DNA of 64,000 nt from Piliocolobus tephrosceles (taxonomy: Eukaryota > Chordata > Mammalia > Primates > Cercopithecidae). The notes under the pieces were generated by a model. The model ran no database searches and had not been told where the DNA came from. It saw only the letters and a list, made by a program, of their open reading frames with translations. The stretch lies in the NCBI RefSeq assembly GCF_002776525.5, contig NC_045441.1, positions 89,427,298 to 89,491,297 on the forward strand, written 5' to 3'. Shown here piece by piece: positions 13,304-23,080 of the stretch. A program made the position numbers and the translations under genes. Within the stretch, counting starts at the first letter, position 1; each line of letters opens with the position of its first letter.

Positions 13304-13374
13304 GTCAGTATGATGTGGCAGCAGACCTTTCCTTGAAATATAATTATGGTGTTCCTCATCTCATTTCAGGATGA
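13304..13374 (+). CDS. PCLO: Retained-intron tail of the Piccolino isoform, with stop codon
   Basis: If the donor at 13304 is not used, the frame of the upstream exon stays open for 23 codons and ends at TGA 13372-13374. The tail reads GQYDVAADLSLKYNYG then VPHLISG; its first Gly codon includes the last exon base, 13303. Retention of the intron between exons 5 and 6 is the published origin of Piccolino, the C-terminally truncated Piccolo of photoreceptor and hair-cell ribbon synapses. Seen here: the open frame, the stop, and an ADLS element resembling the PxDLS motifs upstream. Known: Piccolino exists and binds RIBEYE. Inferred: this stop is the one used in this species. A pyrimidine-rich stretch ending in TTTCAG (13361-13369) inside the tail looks like an acceptor but lies only 66 bases from the donor. 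Confidence 0.8.
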
Positions 13375-13671
13375 AAATGTGGTTCCTTTTCCAGTTTTGT
13401 TACTTTTTCTCTTTCTTTGGATGTTTTAGCAGCATATTTTGGAGTACATGTGCGCTTTTGTTCCTTCATGTTAAAAAAAAATTTTGTTCTGCTCAAAATC
13501 ACCTGCATGTGCCTGCATGTTCAACATTGCTTTCATTCCGCATCTAATTAGGTTAACCTGTGGATTTGCATGCAGTCTCATTCATTATGTTCATCAAGAT
13601 GAGAGGGTTTTCAAACTCAAAAAGCGTCATTCATTCTGGGAACTGGACTATAACTCTGCCCTGTATTTCAG
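13304..13671 (+). other. PCLO: Short regulated intron (probably intron 5) of PCLO
   Basis: A 368-base intron between two giant exons. Donor CAG|GTCAGT at 13303/13304; acceptor TGTATTTCAG ending at 13671. Splicing joins a single G to GT, restoring a Gly codon and the known sequence VTTGEVMDYSS. It contains three TGCATG hexamers (13504, 13514, 13567), a T-rich segment around 13390-13430, and no AATAAA or ATTAAA. Its length is not a multiple of three, and retention stops translation at 13372. The acceptor is directly followed by GTGAGG, so CAG|GTGAGG also reads as a 5' splice site. Confidence 0.93.
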
Positions 13672-15680
13672 GTGAGGTAATGGATTATTCAAGCAAGACT
13701 ACAGGTCCAGAAACACGACAAGTCATTTCAGGAGTTGGGATTAGTACCCCACAGTATTCCACAGCAAGAATGACACCACCGCCAGGACCCCAGTATTGTG
13801 TGGGGAGTGTTTTGAGGTCATCTAATGGTGTTGTCTATTCTTCAGTAGCAACTCCGACACCCTCTACATTTGCTATCACCACACAACCCGGCTCCATTTT
13901 CAGCACCACAGTGAGGGATTTGTCTGGTATTCATACAACTGATGCAGTGACTTCATTACCTGCCCTGCACCATAGCCAGCCAATGCCTAGATCATATTTT
14001 ATAACAACAGGTGCATCTGAAACGGACATTGCAGTAACTGGTATTGATATCAGTGCCAGCTTGCAAACTATTACTATGGAGTCTCTTACTGCTGAGACAA
14101 TAGACTCTGTTCCCACTTTAACCACAGCATCTGAAGTGTTTCCTGAAGTGGTGGGAGATGAAAGTGCTCTTTTAATTGTCCCTGAAGAAGATAAACAACA
14201 GCAGCAGCTAGACTTGGAGCGTGAGCTCCTGGAGCTGGAGAAAATTAAGCAACAGCGCTTTGCTGAGGAATTGGAGTGGGAACGTCAGGAAATTCAAAGG
14301 TTCCGAGAACAAGAAAAGATCATGGTTCAGAAAAAGTTGGAGGAGCTACAGTCTATGAAGCAACACCTTCTCTATCAGCAAGAAGAAGAGCGGCAAGCCC
14401 AGTTCATGATGAGGCAGGAGACGTTAGCTCAGCAACAGTTACAGCTTGAGCAGATCCAACAGCTGCAACAACAGCTTCACCAGCAGCTGGAGGAGCAAAA
14501 GATTCGGCAGATCTACCAGTATAACTATGACCCTTCTGGAACTGCTTCTCCACAAACCACTACAGAGCAGGCAATTTTGGAAGGTCAGTATGCTGCCCCG
14601 GAAGGCAGTCAATTTTGGGCAACTGAAGATGCAACCACTACAGCTTCAGCTGTTGTGGCAATTGAAATACCACAAAGCCAAGGATGGTACACCGTTCAGT
14701 CTGATGGTGTTACTCAGTACATTGCCCCACCTGGTATCCTGAGCACTGTTTCAGAAATACCTCTAACAGATGTTGCTGTAAAAGAGGAAAAACAGCCCAA
14801 AAAGAGAAGTTCTGGAGCTAAAGTCCGAGGACAGTATGATGAAATGGGAGAAAATATGGCAGATGATCCCCGAAGTTTTAAAAAGATAGTGGACAGTGGT
14901 GTACAAACGGATGACGAAGATGCCACAGATCGGAGCTATGTGAGTAGGAGAAGGAGAACTAAAAAGAGTGTGGATACAAGCGTCCAAACTGATGATGAAG
15001 ATCAGGATGAGTGGGATGTGCCTACTAGATCAAGGAGGAAAGCTCGTGTAGGGAAATATGGTGACAGCATGACAGAGGCTGACAAGACCAAACCCCTTTC
15101 CAAAGTCTCCAGCATAGCAGTTCAAACGGTAGCAGAGATATCTGTGCAAACTGAACCAGTTGGAACCATAAGAACACCCTCCATACGGGCACGAGTGGAT
15201 GCCAAGGTAGAAATAATTAAACACATTTCAGCACCTGAAAAGACTTACAAAGGGGGCAGTTTAGGATGTCAAACAGAAGCAGATTCAGACACACAAAGTC
15301 CTCAATATCTGAGTGCCACATCTCCACCCAAAGACAAGAAACGCCCAACACCTTTAGAGATTGGTTATTCATCTCACCTCCGGGCAGATTCCACAGTACA
15401 GCTGGCTCCTTCCCCACCCAAATCCCCCAAAGTCCTTTATTCACCCATCTCACCACTTTCACCAGGCAAAGCCTTAGAATCAGCCTTTGTACCTTATGAA
15501 AAACCCCTCCCTGATGATATAAGTCCACAGAAAGTACTGCATCCAGATATGGCTAAAGTTCCCCCAGCAAGTCCTAAGGCAGCCAAGATGATGCAGCGTT
15601 CTATGTCTGACCCCAAGCCTCTGAGTCCAACAGCAGACGAAAGTTCCAGGGCTCCTTTTCAGTATACCGAGGGCTATACG
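13672..15680 (+). CDS. PCLO: PCLO (Piccolo) coding exon, probably exon 6
   Basis: 2,009 bases: two bases completing a Gly codon, then 669 codons, ending in phase 0 at Thr before donor ACG|GTAAGAG. An ATG earlier in the same frame lies in the intron, so it is not a start. Order of features: a Ser/Thr-rich disordered part; a long Gln/Glu-rich coiled coil (14184-14512) of the kind called the second coiled coil in Piccolo and Bassoon; a basic region; then five -QT- elements (14898-15281), two of them reading VQTDDED. The C-terminal third is rich in SPP/SPK, suited to proline-directed phosphorylation. Coiled-coil segments in this protein family mediate self-association and scaffold contacts. Relative to the human protein as I recall it, two residues (Tyr-Pro) are missing after TTGP near 13707. 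No frameshift seen. Confidence 0.97.
14184..14512 (+). other. PCLO: Gln/Glu-rich coiled coil of Piccolo
   Basis: About 110 residues from EEDKQQQQ to EEQKIRQIY, almost free of Pro and Gly, with a leucine/methionine heptad character and many Gln, Glu and Lys. Corresponds in position to the second coiled-coil region described in Piccolo and Bassoon. CAG/CAA codons alternate, so the tract is not a pure CAG repeat. Confidence 0.85.
14898..15281 (+). other. PCLO: Cluster of five -QT- elements in Piccolo
   Basis: GVQTDDED (codons from 14898), SVQTDDED (14979), AVQTVAE (15117), SVQTEP (15141) and GCQTEAD (15264). The core resembles the Q-T-[D/E/V] dynein light chain (DYNLL) ligand, and Bassoon is known to bind this light chain. 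Binding by Piccolo is inference only. Confidence 0.55.
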
Positions 15681-15827
15681 GTAAGAGTGATTCTTTTCAG
15701 TTGGAAGGCAATGGATGAGTTGTTAATCATGTGTTTTCAGACTTTTAGGAGGCAATCAGGCTCTTGGTACCTTAGAAACCTGATACTAGATTAGAGTGAA
15801 GATTATTGCCCTAGAAATTTACACTAT

Positions 15828-15856
15828 ATGTGTGTGTGCGTGCGTGTGTGTGTATA
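15828..15856 (+). repeat. (TG)n microsatellite
   Basis: TGTGTGTGTG interrupted by CG steps (GTGCGTGCGTG), about 30 bases, just past the donor of the 31 kb intron. Confidence 0.9.
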
Positions 15857-17854
15857 GAAAACCATACATTCCTTAAAAATACCAAAGAAAGAAAACATAT
15901 TATGTGAAGAAAATGATTTTATTATTTTAAGACAATGAAATCGAAAGATTTATTCTTATATCAAAATCTCCCAAATGTCAACTGTAACTGTGATTTCAGT
16001 AAACATAATATTCATTTTCAGGCATTATAGGAAACATTAAACACATAATGCAAAAAGTGACTATAAATTTAGTCCGTGGATATTTAGTGGGAGAGATCAT
16101 CTGGTCAGTATCCTTTTCCTCCAGCCAGAATGTTTTCATTAAAAGGCTTGGAACACTTACTGGTCAAAAGAGAACATTTCTGAGGCAGGCAGATAAAAGT
16201 GTAATATAATCATCATAGTTCATCCATGCTTATTTTATTTCTGGCAACTTTATTAATCTAAACTCAGGTAAACCTTAGTCCTAGTGCTCACAGAAGCGAA
16301 AATAATTTTTCATGTTTCTTTGGATAATATAAATTAATTATTTTCAAATATATAGGTTTGCTTCAAGGGGAAAAGAACATATACAGATGTATCTGTGAAG
16401 ATCTGTATAACAGAGAATAAGAAATGTTGATAATCAGATATAAACCAGACATTTCCTACTTAAGAAAATCTAATATACATAACTATCCAGAAAGTGATTG
16501 ACAGATGTAATAGCTCAATTTAGAACAAGACTTCTGTTCAAATTAGAAGTTCCCCTAATACATGATTACTGAGTTCTAGGTTTTGAACCCTGAAGCTTCT
16601 AAGTAGATTTTGCTGAGATAGTGTTACATTTCCACTGACCCATATGTGTTAAACACTGGTTGTGGGCTGAAAAATATGTCATGATATAGGACTCTAAGTC
16701 TACTTGTAGGTATATAGCCATCAGTGGTCATAATAGTAAATTATAAATTTGTGTTTGTTTTCTAGTTTTCTAGTAGAATTTCATTATTACATATTTTTCT
16801 CAAGTAGTATAAGCTAAAAATAAAGCTGTCTTCACGTCAAGGGGAGAGGTAATAACTATAGAATCAGGAAACCTCTGGTATATTGAGATTTCATCCAGTA
16901 TACAGAGAATTATTTCACGCGTAGTGTTGTTTCCAGAATTTAATCTATTAATATTGTTGAAAAGTGATTTTTTAGCTTAGTTATAATATATAGGTATTTT
17001 TTTAATAAGTTTGTTCTAGAAATTCACTTAAAGAGTTATGTGAACAACTTTGAAATATAATTTTTGGCAATATTTTCAAAGCAGTAGTGAAGACTTCCAT
17101 TACTAGAAAGAACAGGCTTTCCAGGTGGAATATTTACTATTTACATAATATGTATCCCTGTACCCTTAATTCAAATGAACTCAGCTAACAAAGAGTCTCA
17201 AGTTATCAATATTTTTTTCCTCACAAAGTATGCACTTTGGATTTGGAAATGTATCCATTTGGAAATTGATACAATGGGTTGTAAAGGTTGTATTACTGAT
17301 TGTGTCAGCAATATTGATAAGCTAATCATAAAGGAAGTTGAGTAGAATTAGCAAATAATACCCAGAATCGGAAAAACCCTAGGTGTTTTGAGCCTCAAAG
17401 CGCAATTCGGTGGTTCTTTTTTCCAGTGGGTCTAGTTAAATCCATACTTTAATATGAAATAGTACAAATTCAAAGGTATTGTCTTATTATATGCACAGGT
17501 AGATCACTTTATACACAGGCAGTGTTTTTAACACTCTAGAGACTATGAGTCTAAGATGTGAATTTTATAATTTCTAGGCAAATGTCTAGACATACTTTGA
17601 GCCTATTTTGAAGTAAATAAATTTCTTAATTATATGTGTGAATTACTAAGTATTAACTATACTGAAAAAAATAATTAGGGATATTAGTAGTAATGTGAAT
17701 TTAAGAAGACTAGCTCAGTAGTTTACAGGTTGTTAATTTTCACAGACCAGTAAGATTGAAAAAACTTACACCACTCAGTAGGCACTGAAACAACACCGTG
17801 ACACATATAATACAGGTTAAAAGATAAGTTTTATACTCTATCAGATTCTGAATC

Positions 17855-18130
17855 AATCTGCCCTCCTCCTGAAAGTGTCAGGAGAGGTTGCAAAGAAGAG
17901 GTCTGAGTCATGAAGATTGAGACCTCTGCTGGACCATGAAGAGAAAAATGGAGGTCATTGTAACTAGAGGGAATAAATGGACAAAATTTCAGATTGATGA
18001 ACAGACATAAAGCAAAGAGGAGGAGACAAGGGTTTACTGTAAATACAACCAGAAAGTCGAGTGAGGGCCAGGTCACTGAAGGTCTAATCTGCTGCCTTAC
18101 AAAGTTTGGATTTATTTCCTGTGACTATGA
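17855..18130 (-). repeat. Antisense L2-like LINE fragment
   Basis: GAGGGCCAGGTCACTGAAGG followed by AAAGTTTGGATTTATTTCCTG resembles the reverse complement of the L2 3' region. Diverged. Confidence 0.45.
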
Positions 18131-18179
18131 TGATCATAGACCAGAGCCACCATCATCTTTTATTTAGAATGTGCACAGC

Positions 18180-18535
18180 CCTTGGACTCCTTCTACACTT
18201 GCCTTCACTACCATCAATTCTCTAAATATCACCTAGAGTGATTTTTTAAAATGTACATCAGATTATATTACTTGCAGCATAGTTTAAACTCTATTAAGAT
18301 CTCATCAAATTCAAAATACATTCGAAATTTCTTAACAAGGCCACATGTGATGTGATCTCTGCTTGTTTCTTGACCTTATTGGTCACTCTCCAAACTTTTT
18401 CCCCTCCTCACTCTGCTCCGACCATAGGCCGTGCTGTTCTTTGGATGTGCCAACCTCACCCCCACCCAGGGCACATGTCTGTCCCTCTCTCTCCCCAGAT
18501 ATATGTATGCTCACTCCTACATACAGATTTCTGTT
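18180..18535 (+). repeat. L2-like LINE fragment, sense
   Basis: GAGTGATTTTTTAAAATGTACATCAGATTA, then AAGGCCACATGTGATGTGATC, then CACTCTGCTCCGACCATAGG follow L2 order. Adjoins an antisense L2-like piece upstream and a stray Alu end downstream. Confidence 0.6.
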
Positions 18536-18536
18536 C

Positions 18537-18577
18537 AGAGTGCTGGCATTACAGGCGTGAGCCACCGCACCTGGCCC
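18537..18577 (-). mobile_element. Isolated 5' end of an Alu, antisense
   Basis: Only about 40 bases match: the reverse complement of the first part of an Alu left arm (GCATTACAGGCGTGAGCCAC, ending CTGGCCC). No right arm, no poly-T, no duplication seen. Confidence 0.85.
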
Positions 18578-20291
18578 AGTGTTACAATTTTTACTTCTGT
18601 TTCCTGTTTGTTTTTCTTCCATTTTGTACATGGACCACACTATACTTTCTCCATTTATTTCCATCTAGTATTTTTACATGTATCTGTGGATTATCTCTAG
18701 CACCATGTTTATGAGGATTCCATAAACCAGAGCTCCAAAATGCCTTCCTTACGCCCTTTCTCTTTCTTCTGCACAATGAGACTGATTTACATCCTAACCC
18801 AGATGATCAATAACTTCAATCAGAAGGTTAGTGTAGCATGCTGTCTACAAAGTCGGTGAGAAAAGTGACATTATCTATTGCATAGCAATGTAAATTCAAA
18901 GAATTTTTTAGAGCTAGAAGTTACCTAATCTTGAAATAAATTTTCAAGATTTATCTCTCTTAAAGTATAACATTTTTCTTAGTGATTTTTCTATCAAAAA
19001 ATAGTTTGTATATTTCAGAAATATCACATTTTGGCAATGATAGGACACACTACTTTTTGTGCTAAAAAAATAGCTACAATTAAAATGTTATCACCTCTAT
19101 GTGGCCTTAAAAGTACATAGGCTATTAATTGTTGAAGCTATTTCGTCCCCTTAGACTTGTTTAACAATTTTAGAAAGTTTTTAGTAATAGGCAAACTTCT
19201 TATTAAAATCTTTTTGTTCTAGTGTTTAAGCCAGTATCCTATTGCAAAGCAGATGGCATTCATGAGCTGATTTTTACAAGAATATGCTTTGCCTCACTGA
19301 TTGCTGTTTTGATAGCTATTTTTAAAATTTTTGGAATCCTTTAATGTCTATTTCTGAAAGTAATTTCCATAACCTAAATTGAGAGATTGTATTTCTGTCA
19401 ATTCTTCCAGAGTATAATGATTTAAGAAATAATGGCTCTGGTGGCCAAATGTGATTTGAATAATAATAATATTTATTAGAGGTTATTTTTCATTATTCTC
19501 TTTGACAAGCAATATAAGAAAGCAGTCTATTAAAACTAACTTTAAAACTATTTTATAATGGTGGTATTTATGTATGTCAGAAAAAAAATCATATATTAAA
19601 GATTAGCTTTGTAAATAATGGAAGCCTTATCTTTCTATAGCTCTTACCTTCTTCATTATTAATGTTTTTCTCATGATATTTCTTCTTGATTAAAATATTG
19701 CCTTTTAACATCCAACTGTTTTAAAATTAAAATACAAAGTATTATTTTGAAGTACTTTTAAAAATAAATGGCAGTAAAATAATTTATAGTCATTAGTGAT
19801 TGGAAAGATATTATTTAAAAAGCCAATTAAAACAAATGTACACAGGTATACAAATGTCAGTGAGTCAAAACCAGAAAGCTTTTAAGTTGATCTCAGCAAT
19901 TTAGAATTCAGTAGTTAACATTGCTATTCACTATAATGAATATCTAAGGATTAATTTTGAAAGAAAACTTTTTATAAAGAAGGAAAAGATTTTCAGAAAA
20001 AAATCAAATCATTTGTGTTATCCTTTCCAGAATCCAAATTTCAAAATAGGCAAATTAACACAATTCTGAGAAACAAATTATATTCTTATTGTTCATTAAA
20101 ATACTTCTGTCAAAAGCATAAAACTAAATATTATGAAATGCCAGTTTAACATGGGAGGGTATTACTGAAACAGTTTAAAACCAGAGCACTATTTAACAGT
20201 AATTAGTTTCCTATGTATTTCAGCATATTAGTTTCTTAACAGTTCACTACCCTTTCTATTTCGAACATTGTGTACTTTATAATTGACTCAA

Positions 20292-20538
20292 GCAATGATG
20301 TAATCTCAGCTGATTGCAACCTCCACCTCCCGGGTTCAAATGATTCTCTTGCCTCAGCCTCCCGAATAGCTGGGAATATAAGCACCCGCTGTGATGCCCA
20401 GTTAATTTTTGTATTTTTAGTAGAGATGGGGTTTCACCATGTTGGCCAGGCTAGTCTTGAATGCCTGACCTCAAGTGATCCTTCAGCCTTGGCCTCCCAG
20501 AATGTTGGGATTACAGGCATGAGCCACTGTGCCCGGCC
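20292..20538 (-). mobile_element. Alu, antisense, lacking its 3' end
   Basis: Runs from the middle of the right arm (TAATCTCAGCTGATTGCAAC) to an intact 5' end (TGTGCCCGGCC). The poly-T and the adjacent right-arm sequence are absent, the reverse of ordinary 5' truncation. Confidence 0.93.
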
Positions 20539-21119
20539 ACACTTTTGTATATCTGTTTATATTTCTACACATTACTAATTATTTAGGATTCTATATTATG
20601 CTACATTAAGTCTTACTGGGAAAAACGAATAAGCAACTAAAAGGATTATAATATAAAAATTTGGAAAAGTGTGGGGTATATTTTGAAATATAAGCTATGT
20701 GACATCACAATTCTAATACTTGTTTGACACTTTAACACATTTAGTATTATACCTTATTGATAGGCATATATTCATATACATATATACATTAAAACATTAC
20801 TTTTATAGTCTCATGTAACTAATAAAATATTTTCACCTGCAGTTGCTTGGTTGTGATCCAAACCACTTGTTTTCTGTAGGCATTATGTTTCTTTTATTTC
20901 ATATTTTAAAGATGAGGCATGTGAAGCCCAGATCAATGTCCTTTGCACACTTGTACCTACTCAACACCAATTTTATTTGCACTAAACAAGACCCCACTAT
21001 TAACAGCTTTTTTTCTCCTGGTACTCTTAAGTATTGCAAATTATATGTAGAGTTTTAATTAGGAGAGAACTTGAACAAGTGTGGTGTGGTAAGGTGAGTC
21101 TTTTTCTAAATGTTTTAAG

Positions 21120-21205
21120 TTATTTTTGAAAAATGTTATGGGTACATAGTAGGTGACTATAGACAGTAACAACTTAATTGTATATTTCAAAATTACATAA
21201 AGAAG
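21120..21205 (+). repeat. L1M 3' UTR-like fragment, sense
   Basis: GTGACTATAGACAGTAACAA and CTTAATTGTATATTTCAAAA resemble L1MA-type 3' UTR sequence. Confidence 0.5.
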
Positions 21206-21689
21206 GTAAGGTGAGTCTTAGATGAACTGGCTAAATCAACTGAAGTTCTTTAGCCTGAAGCTTTAAACAACAAAGGAATTTTCTTCTATTTTAATTTCAC
21301 CTAAAGAACAAGTTGCAAAGAATTCAAATTAAAGCATTTAAAAAAAAACCTTAATGATTGAAAGCAATATAAGAAATCATTATATTGCAGATTATAGAAC
21401 TGATGTCTCAGTATGTTTTTGGCTAAAAAAGGAGTACTTCTAATTTTATAAAATGGCAAATAAGAGCTTAGCCTGTGAAGAATGATAAATAACTCTCTTG
21501 AGGGAGTAAAAGTTCATTAAAAATAGATTTGAAGCTAAAGATGATTATCCTTGCCATTCCCTCTTCCTTTCTTTCCAATCAAATGATTAAATATAAATGT
21601 GAGAAAAAATACAAATATTGTTTTAGCTCTCTAATAAATCATTTTAACTACATGAATAAACTACTAGATTGGATCAAATCTAAATGATC

Positions 21690-21905
21690 TATTAGATTTT
21701 TTTTTATATTTTTTAGATTTTTGTGGGTACATGGTGTATATATTTATGGGGTATATGGGATATTTTGATACAAGCATACAATGTGTAATAATCACATCAG
21801 GATAAATGGGATATCCATTTCCTCAAGGATTTATCTTTTGTGTTACAAACCATCCAATTATACTCTCTTAGGTATATTTTTAAATGTACAATTAAATTAT
21901 CATTT
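21690..21905 (-). repeat. L1M 3' UTR fragment, antisense
   Basis: GATATTTTGATACAAGCATA, AATCACATCAGGATAAATGG and CTCAAGGATTTATC are characteristic of antisense L1MA/L1PB 3' UTR; T-rich at its left end as expected for an antisense tail. Confidence 0.75.
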
Positions 21906-22740
21906 TTTTTTTTAACATGACAGGAGCAAGGCAAGTCTCCATTGTTTTTTCTGACAAAATTCAGTGCTAATCAAAGAACTGTCTCCAGGCATAGGGGCTG
22001 CTAGTATGTTTTAGTCATTAGCTTCCTTAAACTGTAAGCTGAAACCATTGTTTAAAGTACCAATTAATGTTCATTGTAAAGAGTTTCAAAATACTTTTTC
22101 AAGGAGTCAACATCACAACATTAATTTTTCCTTTTGACACGAATAAATGTGCATAAATGTATTCAGTGTGACACATATTAAAATGATAGAAATCATTCTA
22201 ATAAAAACAACAATGGTATTGTATTTAGAAAAACCTCTGCTGGTGATTTCAATCAGTTCACTTGTGGCAGGAGTCGAGCCTATAAATGCTCTCTCAACTG
22301 CACACCAACCAACATGCTCAGATTTCATTGATTATCCATTTGGAAAATTATCTAATCGGCCATTCATTTATACAGCCATTCTCATGGCACTGGATGTGTA
22401 GAACTGAGAATTGAAAGGAAAAGTTAACCTCTTAAAATGACATTTAGTAAAAATGTTTTCATTTTAATATAAGTCCATAGGCTTTAAATTCTAGAGGACT
22501 GAATAAAATATTTCTTGTCATTGATTGAATTTAATTTACCATCTTTTAATCAAAAGTGAATAGTATTGTCTTCTAAAGAACTAAATGTTTCTGCAGTTTA
22601 TGTGAAATAAGGGCCATGTTCAGGCACTTTCAAAAAAATCTTTGTTATTTAATTTTAAGGGAGCTATTTCACATGGTTTAGGTTTATGAAGAACAAATAT
22701 TTCTTCTTCATAAAAATATATTTATATTTACATATTTATA

Positions 22741-23080
22741 TATAATTAATATATATTTTATGTATAATATATAATTCCAGTGGAAAATATATCTATATGT
22801 ATTTCCAGTGGAAAATATATCTATATTTATCTATCTTTATATATATATTTCCAGTGGAAAATATATCTATATTTATCTATCTNNNNNNNNNNTTTATATA
22901 TATATTTCCAGTGGAAAATATATCTATATTTATCTATCTCTCTATATATATTTCCAGTGGAAAATATGTATTTCCAATGGAAAAAATAAATATATATATT
23001 TCCAGTGATAAAATGTATATATATACACATATATATATTTCCAGTGACAAAAATGTATATATATTTCCACACACACACAT
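22741..23080. repeat. AT-rich minisatellite with TTCCA-TGGAA elements
   Basis: Eight copies of TTCCAGTGGAA or close variants (22775, 22803, 22849, 22906, 22952, 22972, 22999, 23039) separated by TATATCTATATTTATCTATC-type spacers. The dominant period is 46 bases. An assembly gap interrupts it. Confidence 0.93.
22883..22892. other. Assembly gap (10 Ns)
   Basis: Ten consecutive N. The flanks join almost exactly into one 46-base repeat unit if the Ns are removed, so the gap length is a placeholder inside a tandem array. Confidence 0.99.

Noticed and set aside
13484..13675. ATG-initiated frames at 13484-13675 and from 13560 that suggest a separate gene start
   Set aside because: They begin inside the 368-base intron; the acceptor at 13671 and the phase match with the upstream exon explain the coding.
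15681..15794. 38-codon extension past the second large exon
   Set aside because: It starts at a clear GTAAGAG donor, has no recognisable features, and I found no support for its use.
18352..18714. 120-codon open frame and overlapping frames
   Set aside because: Covers an L2-like piece and an Alu end; no protein family recognised.
22703..23080. CRISPR-like spacing of repeats
   Set aside because: Spacers are AT-rich copies of each other and the genome is mammalian; this is a minisatellite.
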